64,000 nucleotides of DNA, taken from assembly GCF_000499205.1 (NCBI RefSeq), contig NZ_AWUK01000012.1:1-64000 (forward strand), given 5' to 3'. Positions 46,266-55,400 of the stretch are shown here, piece after piece. Source of the DNA: Paenibacillus sp. MAEPY2 (GTDB lineage: Bacteria; Bacillota; Bacilli; Paenibacillales; Paenibacillaceae). The translations under genes were made by a program, and so were the position numbers. Numbering within the stretch: the stretch's first letter is position 1; the number at the start of each line of letters is the position of its first letter. The notes under the pieces were generated by a model. That model saw only the letters and a program-made list of their open reading frames with translations. It did no database searches and was not told the origin of the DNA.

Positions 46266-46277
46266 TTGTTATAACAA
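46266..46277 (-). promoter_or_regulatory. Palindromic MarR operator candidate
   Basis: TTGTTATAACAA is a perfect palindrome in the leader of the MarR-MFS operon. MarR proteins usually bind such AT-rich palindromes and autoregulate. Confidence 0.55.
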
Positions 46278-46518
46278 CTATATGCTAAACAATTAATTTT
46301 GTCAAAACGGATTTATGAATATCAGCGCCGTTATAAGATCGTCCATATGTGAATTCACAGTGGAATAATCGTTATGCGCACATTGAAATATGCAAACGTT
46401 GGAAAATACTGATAAAATGGAAGTGCCGCTGTATTGCGGTAATTGGACTACATGATGGTGAGGTTACGAAGACGAATCTGCTCCAGCTACCTATGGAGCT
46501 GACTGAGGAGAGCTGAGT

Positions 46519-46992
46519 ATGCTGAAGAACATTCCCGCAATAATACCTCCGGAACTGCTGAAGATCATGTCTGAAATGGGTCATGGAGACGAACTGGTAC
46601 TGGCTGATGGTAACTTCCCCGCAGCGAGTCATGCCCAGCGGCTGGTTCGCTGTGATGCGCTGGGTACGGTCGAATTACTGGATGCCATTTTAAGTTTGTA
46701 TCCGCTGGATACGTACGCTGAGCGGCCGGCAGCCGTAATGCAGGTCGTCAAGGGGGATCAGGTGGTGCCTATGATATGGGAAGATTATCGCAGGCTGATC
46801 CTGGACCATGAGGGCATCACGGATGCCTTTGATCATGAAGAGCGTTTCGCGTTTTATGAAAGGGCTTCCCGCGCCTATGTTATCATTGCAACCGGTGAAC
46901 GTGCGCAGTATGCCAATTTGATTTTGAAAAAAGGGGTCATTTTTCCAGATACTGATCTTTTTCCGCAATCAAAAAAAGTGGAATTAAACTGA
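46519..46992 (+). CDS. fucU: RbsD/FucU family mutarotase
   Basis: A 157-residue protein of the RbsD/FucU family, which speeds anomer interconversion of free sugars such as fucose or ribose. Family features are LLKIMSEMGHGDELVLADGNFPA (His22 and Asp residues of the active site) and the C-terminal YANLILKKGV. It is closer in pattern to FucU than RbsD. No fucose genes are adjacent, so the sugar is uncertain. GAGGAGAG precedes the ATG. Its terminator overlaps the end of the convergent germination gene. Confidence 0.88.
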   Translation: MLKNIPAIIPPELLKIMSEMGHGDELVLADGNFPAASHAQRLVRCDALGTVELLDAILSLYPLDTYAERPAAVMQVVKGDQVVPMIWEDYRRLILDHEGITDAFDHEERFAFYERASRAYVIIATGERAQYANLILKKGVIFPDTDLFPQSKKVELN

Positions 46993-47001
46993 ACTTAGAG
47001 T

Positions 47002-48120
47002 TCAAGGCGACGAAGAGGCGGAGGCCTCGCTCGCCTTTTTGTTTTTCCCAGAACGCAGCCAGTAAACAATAACATATAGTATAGGCATACACTCGATAAG
47101 TACGGCATAGGTAGCGATGGCGTAAGAACGAATGGCTAATTCATAGGAAGCCGCGTCTTTTGCATATTGAAGCACATAAGTAGCAGCAGTTCCCGCGAGC
47201 AGATAGACTACCGTTCTATCCTTTCGAACTCCGGTAAGTTTGGCAAGACAAACCGAGGCTGCGTATAACAGAAACGAGCTGCGAGTAAACATGGTCGTAG
47301 ACCAAATGGCAATCAGGAATGGGTCCAGGTTATCCAGAAAATCGCCGTAACGGGCAAAACGTATCATTTCCAGCAAAGGGTAGCGAAGACTGCTGGCTTC
47401 GTAAGGTCCAAAATTCATTAAAGTAAACATCCAGAATACGATAATGAATAATGCAAGTGTAGAGCCTGCAAACAACATACTTCGTAGAAGCGGCCGCCTG
47501 AAAGCGATGGCAGGGGCAAGGAACAGGAACATCATCCATTCGGAAAACCAGGGCATGGTTGAAATCGAGCCCATGAAAATTTCTTTCAGATCATGATGAG
47601 TGAGCATGGCGAGCAGTACATCCGGATTCCCCCCGCCTGTTACAGCAGGCATGAGAAAAGTAGATGTAAAGATTTGCACCAAAAATATCCCTTCTGATAA
47701 ATAGACAATGGTTATCAAACCTGAGCGCGCGGAGAGGCTGATACATAAAATGGTTACGGTTGCTGTCAGCCATATAGGTGTCTCGGGTAAGTACATAGAT
47801 TGCAGAAAAACGATGAAATTCTCTACGTCAACGGATATCAAATACAGGCACAGTAACACAATGAGACCAAGGAACAGCTTGTGAACGACCTTGCCCACAA
47901 TTTCGTCACCAAAATCAACCCAGGGTCGATCCGGGTGAACCGCTCCCAATCTGTATGTGAAGAAGAGAAGAATCAGACTGATCCCAAACCCGCCAAGGAT
48001 GGATATCCACCCTTGATAACCACTCATTTTAAACAAGCGCTGCAGGAGGAAAGCTATGGGTTCGGAATACAGGTAGACAAACATAAAACGGTACGCTTGT
48101 CCGGCAGACAATTTGATCAT
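47002..48120 (-). CDS. GerB-family spore germination permease (B subunit)
   Basis: A 372-residue membrane protein with about 10 helices, of the endospore germination permease family (GerAB/GerKB, APC superfamily). It is thought to bind the germinant in the spore inner membrane. It ends in a short basic tail (RSGKNKKASEASASSS). AAGGAG precedes the ATG and it starts 14 bases after the small D-subunit gene. Last gene of the receptor operon. The germinant cannot be deduced. Confidence 0.92.
   Translation of the reverse strand: MIKLSAGQAYRFMFVYLYSEPIAFLLQRLFKMSGYQGWISILGGFGISLILLFFTYRLGAVHPDRPWVDFGDEIVGKVVHKLFLGLIVLLCLYLISVDVENFIVFLQSMYLPETPIWLTATVTILCISLSARSGLITIVYLSEGIFLVQIFTSTFLMPAVTGGGNPDVLLAMLTHHDLKEIFMGSISTMPWFSEWMMFLFLAPAIAFRRPLLRSMLFAGSTLALFIIVFWMFTLMNFGPYEASSLRYPLLEMIRFARYGDFLDNLDPFLIAIWSTTMFTRSSFLLYAASVCLAKLTGVRKDRTVVYLLAGTAATYVLQYAKDAASYELAIRSYAIATYAVLIECMPILYVIVYWLRSGKNKKASEASASSSP
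47003..47044 (+). terminator. Rho-independent terminator, inside the end of the convergent gene
   Basis: AAGGCGA and TCGCCTT arms with an inner GAGGC/GCCTC pairing, then TTTTTGTTTTT. It lies over the last codons of the minus-strand GerB-like gene. Confidence 0.75.
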
Positions 48121-48134
48121 GGCGTACTCCTTTC

Positions 48135-48341
48135 TTAGCCAAATAAGCGGTCTGCCCAGCCAAAGACCAGCCTGATGACATCATTGGGATTAGGCCAGCC
48201 CGGTACAGAGACAGCCAGGGTATTCAACAGTAGAAATAGGCCCAGCAGAACGAAATAGGCCCTTTTTACTCCTTTTTTGCTGGACTTGATCATAGGCCAC
48301 TCGAGTATGTACAGTACGGCAAACAGAACAACAGCAATCAT
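48135..48341 (-). CDS. Small two-helix membrane protein, germinant receptor D subunit type
   Basis: A 68-residue protein with two hydrophobic segments (about residues 1-18 and 29-46) separated by a basic loop SSKKGVKR. Size, topology and location inside a gerA-type operon match the small D subunits reported to modulate germinant receptors in Bacillus species. TAGGAGG lies 8 bases before the ATG. Sequence is poorly conserved in this group, so the call rests on topology and context. Confidence 0.75.
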   Translation of the reverse strand: MIAVVLFAVLYILEWPMIKSSKKGVKRAYFVLLGLFLLLNTLAVSVPGWPNPNDVIRLVFGWADRLFG

Positions 48342-48383
48342 TGGTTTACCTCCTAAAGTGGCCTGACACTTTCAACTGTCCTA

Positions 48384-49535
48384 TCAGTAGCTGGATTCCG
48401 ATCCTACGAACTGGATGTTGATTTTGGCATGCACGTTAAACTGCAAATCGTTTTTGACATAATCATTCCAAACGGGACGCAACTGTTCCCAGATGCGAGG
48501 ATAGGCCCATTCCAGACGATAACCAAGCATCAGAATATCAGCTTTTTTTCGTTGACCGGCCTTTATTGCGTTTGTTAAATAGGCACTCGCCTTTTCATTG
48601 GCCTTTTGCTGTATTTGTTTAACGCCCACCACATCCTTGACCTTTAGAACGGGGATCACGGAATTCAGTTCTGCCGCACCCTTTAAAGTGATGTCAAAAA
48701 AAGGTTGTCCATTTACAAGTTTGACCTTGATTTTGGAATTCATATTATAGACGGTCATACTCGCTTTCTCGTCATCGGTTTCCACGGAGACGGACAAAGT
48801 ATCCAATCTGCGATTGGCCCAGGCTACCGTTCTTGTTTCTTCGGGTGAGATCGAATCAACCATCTTCATCTGTTTGAAAAGAGCACCGCCCACCTGACTG
48901 GTCCATTGCTTCCGTTTGTTCTCCTCACTTGCCATTGTGGTTGCTTTCGATTCCAGTAAGGGGGCGGCAAAGCCCTGATTCATTTTGTCAGCCATAAGTA
49001 CACTGAGCATTTGTGTCTTTAACATATTTTCTTCAGTTGCAAATTCTCTTAACACATCACTGGGTGTTTCTTCGAAAACCGGGGTCAGATCAGCTACGTC
49101 TCGGGCTCTGCCCTTCGCAACCATGATGTAACTGCTAAGGTGGAACAAAGGTTCACGTGAAATCCATTCCATCGTATCTTGAATTCCTTCTCTGGCGTAT
49201 GCCTCACCAAATACCACTACCCGTGTGTGCCCCCAGGAAAGCTTTCGTGTGAGATCTGTTTGGATTTTCTCCATCGCATCAGCGATGGTGGATGCGGAAG
49301 CCGAAACGAGAGCATATGGATTTTTACCGGGTCCTCCCGTTCCTTCCGGAGTGAGACGGTTCGGCAGCGGCATACTTAGTGAAATATCGATTTCACCTGG
49401 TTTTTCTCCTTTATCCACATACATGGTCGTAATAAACGTACGTTCATTTATCTCCACTTTGGACCAGCAGCCACTGCAAAGTAAAACGCATATCAAAACG
49501 ACACTCAGTTTGGTTGTAATGATTAACGTTTTCAT
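48384..49535 (-). CDS. Ger(x)C-family spore germination lipoprotein (C subunit)
   Basis: A 383-residue lipoprotein with a signal peptide ending at lipobox CSGC (Cys23), the C subunit of a germinant receptor, anchored in the spore inner membrane by GerF-type lipidation. The motif CWSKVEINERTFITTMYVDK after the Cys is typical. Its ATG overlaps the gerA-like stop (ATGA), indicating coupled translation. Confidence 0.93.
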   Translation of the reverse strand: MKTLIITTKLSVVLICVLLCSGCWSKVEINERTFITTMYVDKGEKPGEIDISLSMPLPNRLTPEGTGGPGKNPYALVSASASTIADAMEKIQTDLTRKLSWGHTRVVVFGEAYAREGIQDTMEWISREPLFHLSSYIMVAKGRARDVADLTPVFEETPSDVLREFATEENMLKTQMLSVLMADKMNQGFAAPLLESKATTMASEENKRKQWTSQVGGALFKQMKMVDSISPEETRTVAWANRRLDTLSVSVETDDEKASMTVYNMNSKIKVKLVNGQPFFDITLKGAAELNSVIPVLKVKDVVGVKQIQQKANEKASAYLTNAIKAGQRKKADILMLGYRLEWAYPRIWEQLRPVWNDYVKNDLQFNVHAKINIQFVGSESSY

Positions 49536-50977
49536 GTTTTTTGCCTTTTTTTATTCGCATCTTCGTAAGCTGTTGGACGCTGCTTCATCAGGAACCAGGG
49601 CACACGAACGATAGTATCCTTGAAATCACGAAGTACGAGAGGAGCAAAGGGCTGCATGTATGGAACGCCAAATGAGCGAAGACTGACCATATACCAATAG
49701 ATCAGATAGATCGAGATCACGATGCCGAACAGACCCAGCGTTCCGCCCATAAACAGCACTGGAAAACGAAGCAGCCGGAAGGCCAGTCCGAGCTCAAAGT
49801 GCGGGATGATAAAGGCAGCAATACCTGTGATGGATACGACGATAACCAATGGTGCTGAGACAATTCCAGCCTGTACGGCCGCCTGACCAATAACAATCCC
49901 ACCGATAATGGATACCGTCTGGCCCAGCGGCTTCGGTATACGAATTCCCGCTTCGCGCAAACCTTCAAAGGTCACTTCCATAATGAGCGCTTCAATCAGG
50001 GCGGGGAAGGGAATGTTTTCTCTGGCAGAAGCAATTGTAATCAGCAGGTTGGTCGGAATGATTTCCGGGTGAAAAGTAGTGACGGCGACATAAAAGGATG
50101 GCAGCAGGAAGGCTATAAAGGCAAACAACAGACGAATAAGCCGGATAAAGGAAGCAGAATAAAATCGTTGATAATAGTCTTCCGAAGACTGCATTAAAGA
50201 AAAAAAGGTTACGGGAATGAGCAGGGAAAACGGTGTTCCGTCCTGCATGACCCCGATCCGCCCTTCAACCAGTGCGGCCGCCACCGTGTCCGGCCGTTCG
50301 GTATATTGATATTGCGGAAAAGGAGAGAGCGGATGATCCTCCAGAAATTCAGATAAATAACTCACGCCCAAGCTGCTGTCCATATCAATGTTACCGAGGC
50401 TATCCAGCACGTTCTCCAAAATGTCCGGTTTGCATAACCCTTGAATATACACAACGAATACCTCGGTTTTGGTGTATTTTCCAATGGTGAATTTGATCAT
50501 TTTCAAATCAGGGTGTTTGATTTTGTGCCGAAGCAGAGACATATTCACATGAATATCTTCGATGAAGGCTTCCTGAGGCCCAACAATGACAACTTCGTTG
50601 CTTGATTCCGTTACGGAACGTCTTTGATAATTTTGAAGAGCGAAATGGATCATGCCCGAAATACCCTCGATATATAATGCTGCATTACCTGAAACGATAT
50701 CATCCACAATTGTTGCTGCTGAATTTGAGTGGTGGCTGTTAAGGGTGAAAAATGAACCGGTCACGACACGGGTAATGAATTGATGATCTATTTCCTTTCG
50801 TGAGGCTTCTTCAAGCAGTGGTTTGACGATGGCTTCCCGCATGGTAGGGGTATCCACAATGGACTGAATATAGATGAGTTCACAATGGAAAGGTCCGATT
50901 TGAAAAGGCTGATAGATTATGTCGGCAACACCCAACAGATTAGCCCTAACCTGTTCATAGATATTGTCTTTTTCCAT
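49532..50977 (-). CDS. GerA-family spore germination protein (A subunit)
   Basis: A 481-residue A subunit of a germinant receptor. The N-terminal cytoplasmic domain (about residues 1-285) includes YTERPDTVAAALVEGRIGV, a strong family signature, and is followed by a C-terminal membrane domain with about five helices. GGGAGG precedes the ATG. First gene of the A-C-D-B operon, behind a forespore-type promoter at 51026-51054. It is part of the complex that starts germination when nutrients bind. Confidence 0.95.
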   Translation of the reverse strand: MEKDNIYEQVRANLLGVADIIYQPFQIGPFHCELIYIQSIVDTPTMREAIVKPLLEEASRKEIDHQFITRVVTGSFFTLNSHHSNSAATIVDDIVSGNAALYIEGISGMIHFALQNYQRRSVTESSNEVVIVGPQEAFIEDIHVNMSLLRHKIKHPDLKMIKFTIGKYTKTEVFVVYIQGLCKPDILENVLDSLGNIDMDSSLGVSYLSEFLEDHPLSPFPQYQYTERPDTVAAALVEGRIGVMQDGTPFSLLIPVTFFSLMQSSEDYYQRFYSASFIRLIRLLFAFIAFLLPSFYVAVTTFHPEIIPTNLLITIASARENIPFPALIEALIMEVTFEGLREAGIRIPKPLGQTVSIIGGIVIGQAAVQAGIVSAPLVIVVSITGIAAFIIPHFELGLAFRLLRFPVLFMGGTLGLFGIVISIYLIYWYMVSLRSFGVPYMQPFAPLVLRDFKDTIVRVPWFLMKQRPTAYEDANKKRQKT

Positions 50978-51025
50978 TTCAGTTTCGCCTCCCTATGCTG
51001 TAATCCTGAGTCTCTAATCTGACTA

Positions 51026-51054
51026 TAGTGTGCGACGCTTCCAATGAAATATAC
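51026..51054 (-). promoter_or_regulatory. Sigma-G promoter candidate of the germination operon
   Basis: On the minus strand GTATA (-35 region), a 17-base spacer and CACACTA (one change from CATACTA) fit the forespore sigma-G consensus, about 50 bases before the gerA-like start. Germinant receptor operons are known sigma-G targets. Confidence 0.6.
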
Positions 51055-51186
51055 TTTTAAGTTTGGATTATCGAAATATATTACAAACTTTGATGCAGAT
51101 GATGAATGGGGAGAGCATCAAATTTGGCTTAAAATAAGAGGGTGGCATGAAGCGGGTAGACGTTTTATATAAGGGGTTGAAGGAAG

Positions 51187-51684
51187 ATGACGTATCGTAT
51201 TAGACGTGCTGAGCTTGGGGATGTTAATGGCGTTGCACAGCTGTTCAATGAGTATAGGATGTTTTACGATCAGCTTACAGATCTGAACGGAGCGAATGAA
51301 TATATAAGAGAACGTATAGAACGCAATGAATCGGTTATTCTGATCGCAGAGTTGGAAGTGAATACAGACAAGAGATCGGAGAGCAGCTTGACGGATAAGC
51401 CCTTATCGAGCGAGTTGGGTGGATTTGTACAGCTTTATCCAAGCTTTAGCTCAGTGTCCATGAGACCGATCTGGGTGCTTAATGACCTGTACGTACATGC
51501 GGATCATCGCCAGAGGGGAATTGCGCGTAAGCTCCTGCAAGCTGCACGACGAATGGGAGATGAGAGTGGAGCTGTGCGAATCGTGCTCTCCACAGCGATA
51601 AGCAACAAGAAGGCTCAGGCATTATATGAGTCAGAAGGCTATACGTTGGATACCGAGTTCATGTATTATGAACTTCAAGTATAA
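51187..51684 (+). CDS. GNAT-family N-acetyltransferase
   Basis: A 165-residue acetyl-CoA-dependent acetyltransferase. The start YRIRRAELGDVNGVAQLF and the acetyl-CoA loop VHADHRQRGIARKLL (about residues 104-118, with the R/Q-x-x-G-x-G/A pattern) are typical, as is the late NKKAQALYESEGY. AAGGAAG precedes the ATG. Acceptor unknown. A 51-base gap to the TraX-like gene leaves co-transcription possible. Confidence 0.87.
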   Translation: MTYRIRRAELGDVNGVAQLFNEYRMFYDQLTDLNGANEYIRERIERNESVILIAELEVNTDKRSESSLTDKPLSSELGGFVQLYPSFSSVSMRPIWVLNDLYVHADHRQRGIARKLLQAARRMGDESGAVRIVLSTAISNKKAQALYESEGYTLDTEFMYYELQV

Positions 51685-51735
51685 GCAATTCATGGAGACC
51701 CCTGAACTTCAGGGCAAGGGAGGGATTAGCTCAAA

Positions 51736-52356
51736 ATGATGCAATGGATAGCGATGATTACGATGTTGATTGATCATATAGGAGCCGTCTTTTATCCGGA
51801 GGTAACCGAGCTGCGAATTATTGGTCGGATTGCTTTTCCAATCTATGCTTTTGCCGTGTATATCGGTTATAAACATACGCGCAACGTACAAAAATACATA
51901 TGGCGCTTGTTCTGGATTGCTGTTCTTTCGCAATTGCCGTTTATGGCGGCTTTTAATCATTTTTCGCTGAATGTGGTATGGACATTGTGGTCAGCCCTGC
52001 TTGTGTTGCTCGTACTCGATAAACTTCCGAACCGTATGCTGGGAATTCCGATTGTGCTCGGGGTAGGCTTGGTCATGGAGATGACCCATATGGATTACGG
52101 CATGTATGGCTTGCTGCTTGTAATGCTGTTCCGTTACTTCCAGGGACCCATTCTGGTCATGGCTCATGTGCTCTTGAATGTTCTGTATATTTTGCTGTAC
52201 AGCAGCTCCGTTCAGATGTACAGCGTAATCGCTACCGTTGGAATCGCAGTGGCCCAGTATTATAACGCAGGGTTCCGTCTGAAAGGTCCACGTTGGATTT
52301 GGCGTTATTTTTATCCTGCACATTTGGCGGTCATTGCCTTGATTCGCTGGATTTAA
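51736..52356 (+). CDS. TraX-family membrane protein
   Basis: A 206-residue polytopic membrane protein. The start MMQWIAMITMLIDHIGAVFY and the later RIAFPIYAFAVYIGY are hallmarks of the TraX family. The name comes from an F-plasmid pilin acetylase, but chromosomal copies are common in Firmicutes and their role is unknown. GGGAGGG lies 10 bases before the ATG. No conjugation genes are nearby. Confidence 0.85.
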   Translation: MMQWIAMITMLIDHIGAVFYPEVTELRIIGRIAFPIYAFAVYIGYKHTRNVQKYIWRLFWIAVLSQLPFMAAFNHFSLNVVWTLWSALLVLLVLDKLPNRMLGIPIVLGVGLVMEMTHMDYGMYGLLLVMLFRYFQGPILVMAHVLLNVLYILLYSSSVQMYSVIATVGIAVAQYYNAGFRLKGPRWIWRYFYPAHLAVIALIRWI

Positions 52357-52387
52357 GAAGCTTTCTTGAAGAAAGAGCCTTCATGAA

Positions 52388-52436
52388 GAAAGAAGCCACC
52401 TCAACGTCATCACTGACGTTGGGGGGCTTCTTTAAA
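52388..52436. terminator. Bidirectional terminator
   Basis: AAAGAAGCC and GGCTTCTTT outer arms with an inner AACGTCA/TGACGTT stem. Both flanks are A/T-rich, so it can end the TraX-like gene and the convergent NRPS-like gene. Confidence 0.85.
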
Positions 52437-52482
52437 TTTTTTCAGTGGAAGCACTACACTACATGCATTCACAGTATTGAAT

Positions 52483-55400
52483 TTACTCCTTCGTTGAAGA
52501 AGTGCCAAAATGCGGTCGTACGGCCTTAGGAAAATAACCAATCTCAATGGCATGCTCTAGCATGTTTGAGATGAAACGATCATCCGTTTTGGCACAAGTA
52601 ATTCCGGCTGGTTCCACATAGGCGGTTGTTACAGGAGAAGCATACACGTATGCAGAATCCTTGGCACCGTCTCCTTCAAGCTGCGCGATTGCCAGTTGAA
52701 GCGCCTCAGGGTCCTTGCTGACACTGCCATCGAACAACCAGTTGGTGTACTCTGCAAAGGGCAGAGTCTCCACGTCATAGCCGGCCCGATTCACAGAACG
52801 AATCAGATCATCGTAGCTGATCGGCTCCGGATTACAGATATGGAATACTCGTCCTGCTGTGTCTTGGCGCAATGCCAGATGTACAATTGCCTGACTTGCA
52901 TAGTCAATCGGCGTAAAATCAACCATCCAGTCGGCTGCTGGAGCCTTGCCCAGCAATAACATCGCTTTAATCATACGATAAAAGGCATTGCTATCGATGT
53001 TGGACTGGAAGCGTCCCGTTTCAGAATGACAGGTCAGATTACCAGCACGATAGATGCTCACAGGCACACCCTCTTCGGCAGCAATCATAAGCACTTTCTC
53101 AGCTTCAAGCTTGCTGTCCGAGTACAGGTTGTCCACGTGCAAATCTGCAGGGAAGCGGTCATATTGTAATGAGGTTTCCCACTGTCCACTGAGTGCAAGA
53201 TCTTCCGGAATCCCCATCGTGGATACATGGTGGAAGGAAGCACCCGGCTTGCTGCGAATAAGATGAAGCAGTGCGATGGTTCCATCCACGTTGGTTTTGG
53301 CGAATTGTGCTGCATCACCGAAATGTCGTACATCAGCAGCACAGTGTATCACACGGTCAATTCGTTCTTGCACATAAGTCGTCTGCTCGGCAGAAAGACC
53401 AAGATTCGGCTGCTCCAGATCACCTTCGATAATCTCGACACGGGATGCGAGGAGAGGCAATAATTCTGGCCCGAAGTAACCCTTCATGACGTTGCTCAGT
53501 CTATCCATCGCGGAGCTTCCATCTGCAGGGCGGCGAACAAGAGTATAGATGCGTGTATTCGAAGTTAGAATCAACTGCTGCAGCACATGGGAACCAAGAT
53601 ATCCGGTAGCCCCGGTCAAGAGCACATGCTCGGGATTTAGAATATCCGGGTAACCAATCTGGGATCTCAGCTCTACAGGATGTTCTGACAATTGGGTGAT
53701 TAAGCCCTCACGCACTGAGGAATGGGCAGTAACTTCTGTTATTTGAGCCAGCGTCTCCACATGCTGTGCCAAAGCACGAATCGTCTTTTCGGCAAAAAAG
53801 TCAGCAATTTTCAGCTGCGGATAATGCGGCTTCAGAAGGACCAGCACATGGATGACCCGAAGGGAATCGCCGCCAATGGCGAAGAAGCTGTCCTCCACAC
53901 CAAAGTCATCGTGCTGAAGAATTTCTTTCCATGCTTCCATAATAATGGCTTCATTTTCCGTCTCCGGCAGTACCCGATCAGGACGATCTTCATGACGCTC
54001 GACGTGAGGCAGAGATACCATCGCTTTTCGATTGATTTTTCCTGTCGGTGCGATCGGCATTTCGTCGAGCTGACATATCCATTTCGGTACAAAATAGGAA
54101 GGGAGCTTAACGGTAAGCTCGGCTTTGATATCCGCAACGGAAAGTGTATTGCCATCTTTGGACGTAAAGTATCCTACGAGCATGTTTTGACCATCCGATT
54201 CCTTCTTGGGAATCACGGCGACATCCTGGACCTGATCCAGACGGGCAAAATGATCCTCAATCTCCCCGATTTCAATCCGGTGACCCCGAATCTTCAATTG
54301 TGAGTCGCTGCGTCCGACATATTCCAGTAATCCGCTATCGAGCAGTTTGGCTATATCACCAGACTTATAGATTTTCTCATCAATGGCAAAAGGATTATCA
54401 ATGAATGCCTGCGCTGTGCGCTCCGGCTGGTTCAGATACCCTTGAGCCAGGGCAGGTGTCGCGATATATACCTCGCCAGGGACGCCTACCGGGCAGAGTT
54501 GCTGTTCTTCGTTGACGATATACACTTTATAGTTATGAATCGGTCTTCCGATTGGAATATTAACGACACCTTCCGGAACTTGCTCACTAATGCGATGGGT
54601 CGTTGTAGCTACTGTACATTCCGTGGGTCCATATACATTGACAATATCAATCTGGTTGCCAAATTTGCGTTGGAAGGCACGAACCTGCTCACCGTAGAGA
54701 GCTTCTCCGGCCACGGTAATGATTTTGACTTTAGCCAGCTTGTGGAAGCCTTCATCTGACAGGAAGGAAGCCAGCTGGTTGAAAAAGATGGTTGGCAGTA
54801 TCGTAATAATCGTTGTGCCTGTGCGCTCAATTGCACTCGCAAACTCTTCAACGGATACACGTTCCTCCGCCGATAACAGGTACAATTCTGCTCCGTAGAA
54901 CAAGGCGCCAATCGTATCCCACACTGATGCGTCGAAGCTGTATGTAGCAAACTGGGTTAATACGTCACCTGGTTTAATATCGCAATCCCGCTGCACAACA
55001 CTACCGAGATTGGCGACACCCCGATGGGCAATAAGTGCACCTTTGGGCTTGCCGGTAGATCCTGAAGTATAGATGATATACGCCAGATCATCTGGTTGAA
55101 TATCCAGATTGGGGTTGCTTGCTGCAAATCCGGCAAGGCGTCCGTCCACGGCCAGGATTTGGCGAACCGTAGTAATACCTGAAAATAACCGTGAAGCTTC
55201 AAGTAAAGAGGACTCTTTGGTCAGGACAAATGATGAAGCTGTATCTTCGACAATATAACTGTTGCGTTCTTGTGGATGCTCAGGGTCGACAGGAACGTAT
55301 ACTCCGCCAGCTTTGAGAATACCGAGCAAAGAAATAATCGTTTCCAGGCTCCGCTCCATAAAGATGCTGACAAATTCTCCTTTTTGCAATCCGTTGGATA

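Noticed and set aside
51736..52356. TraX-like gene as a sign of a conjugative element
   Set aside because: No relaxase, secretion, integrase or att-like repeat nearby; chromosomal TraX homologues are common in this phylum.
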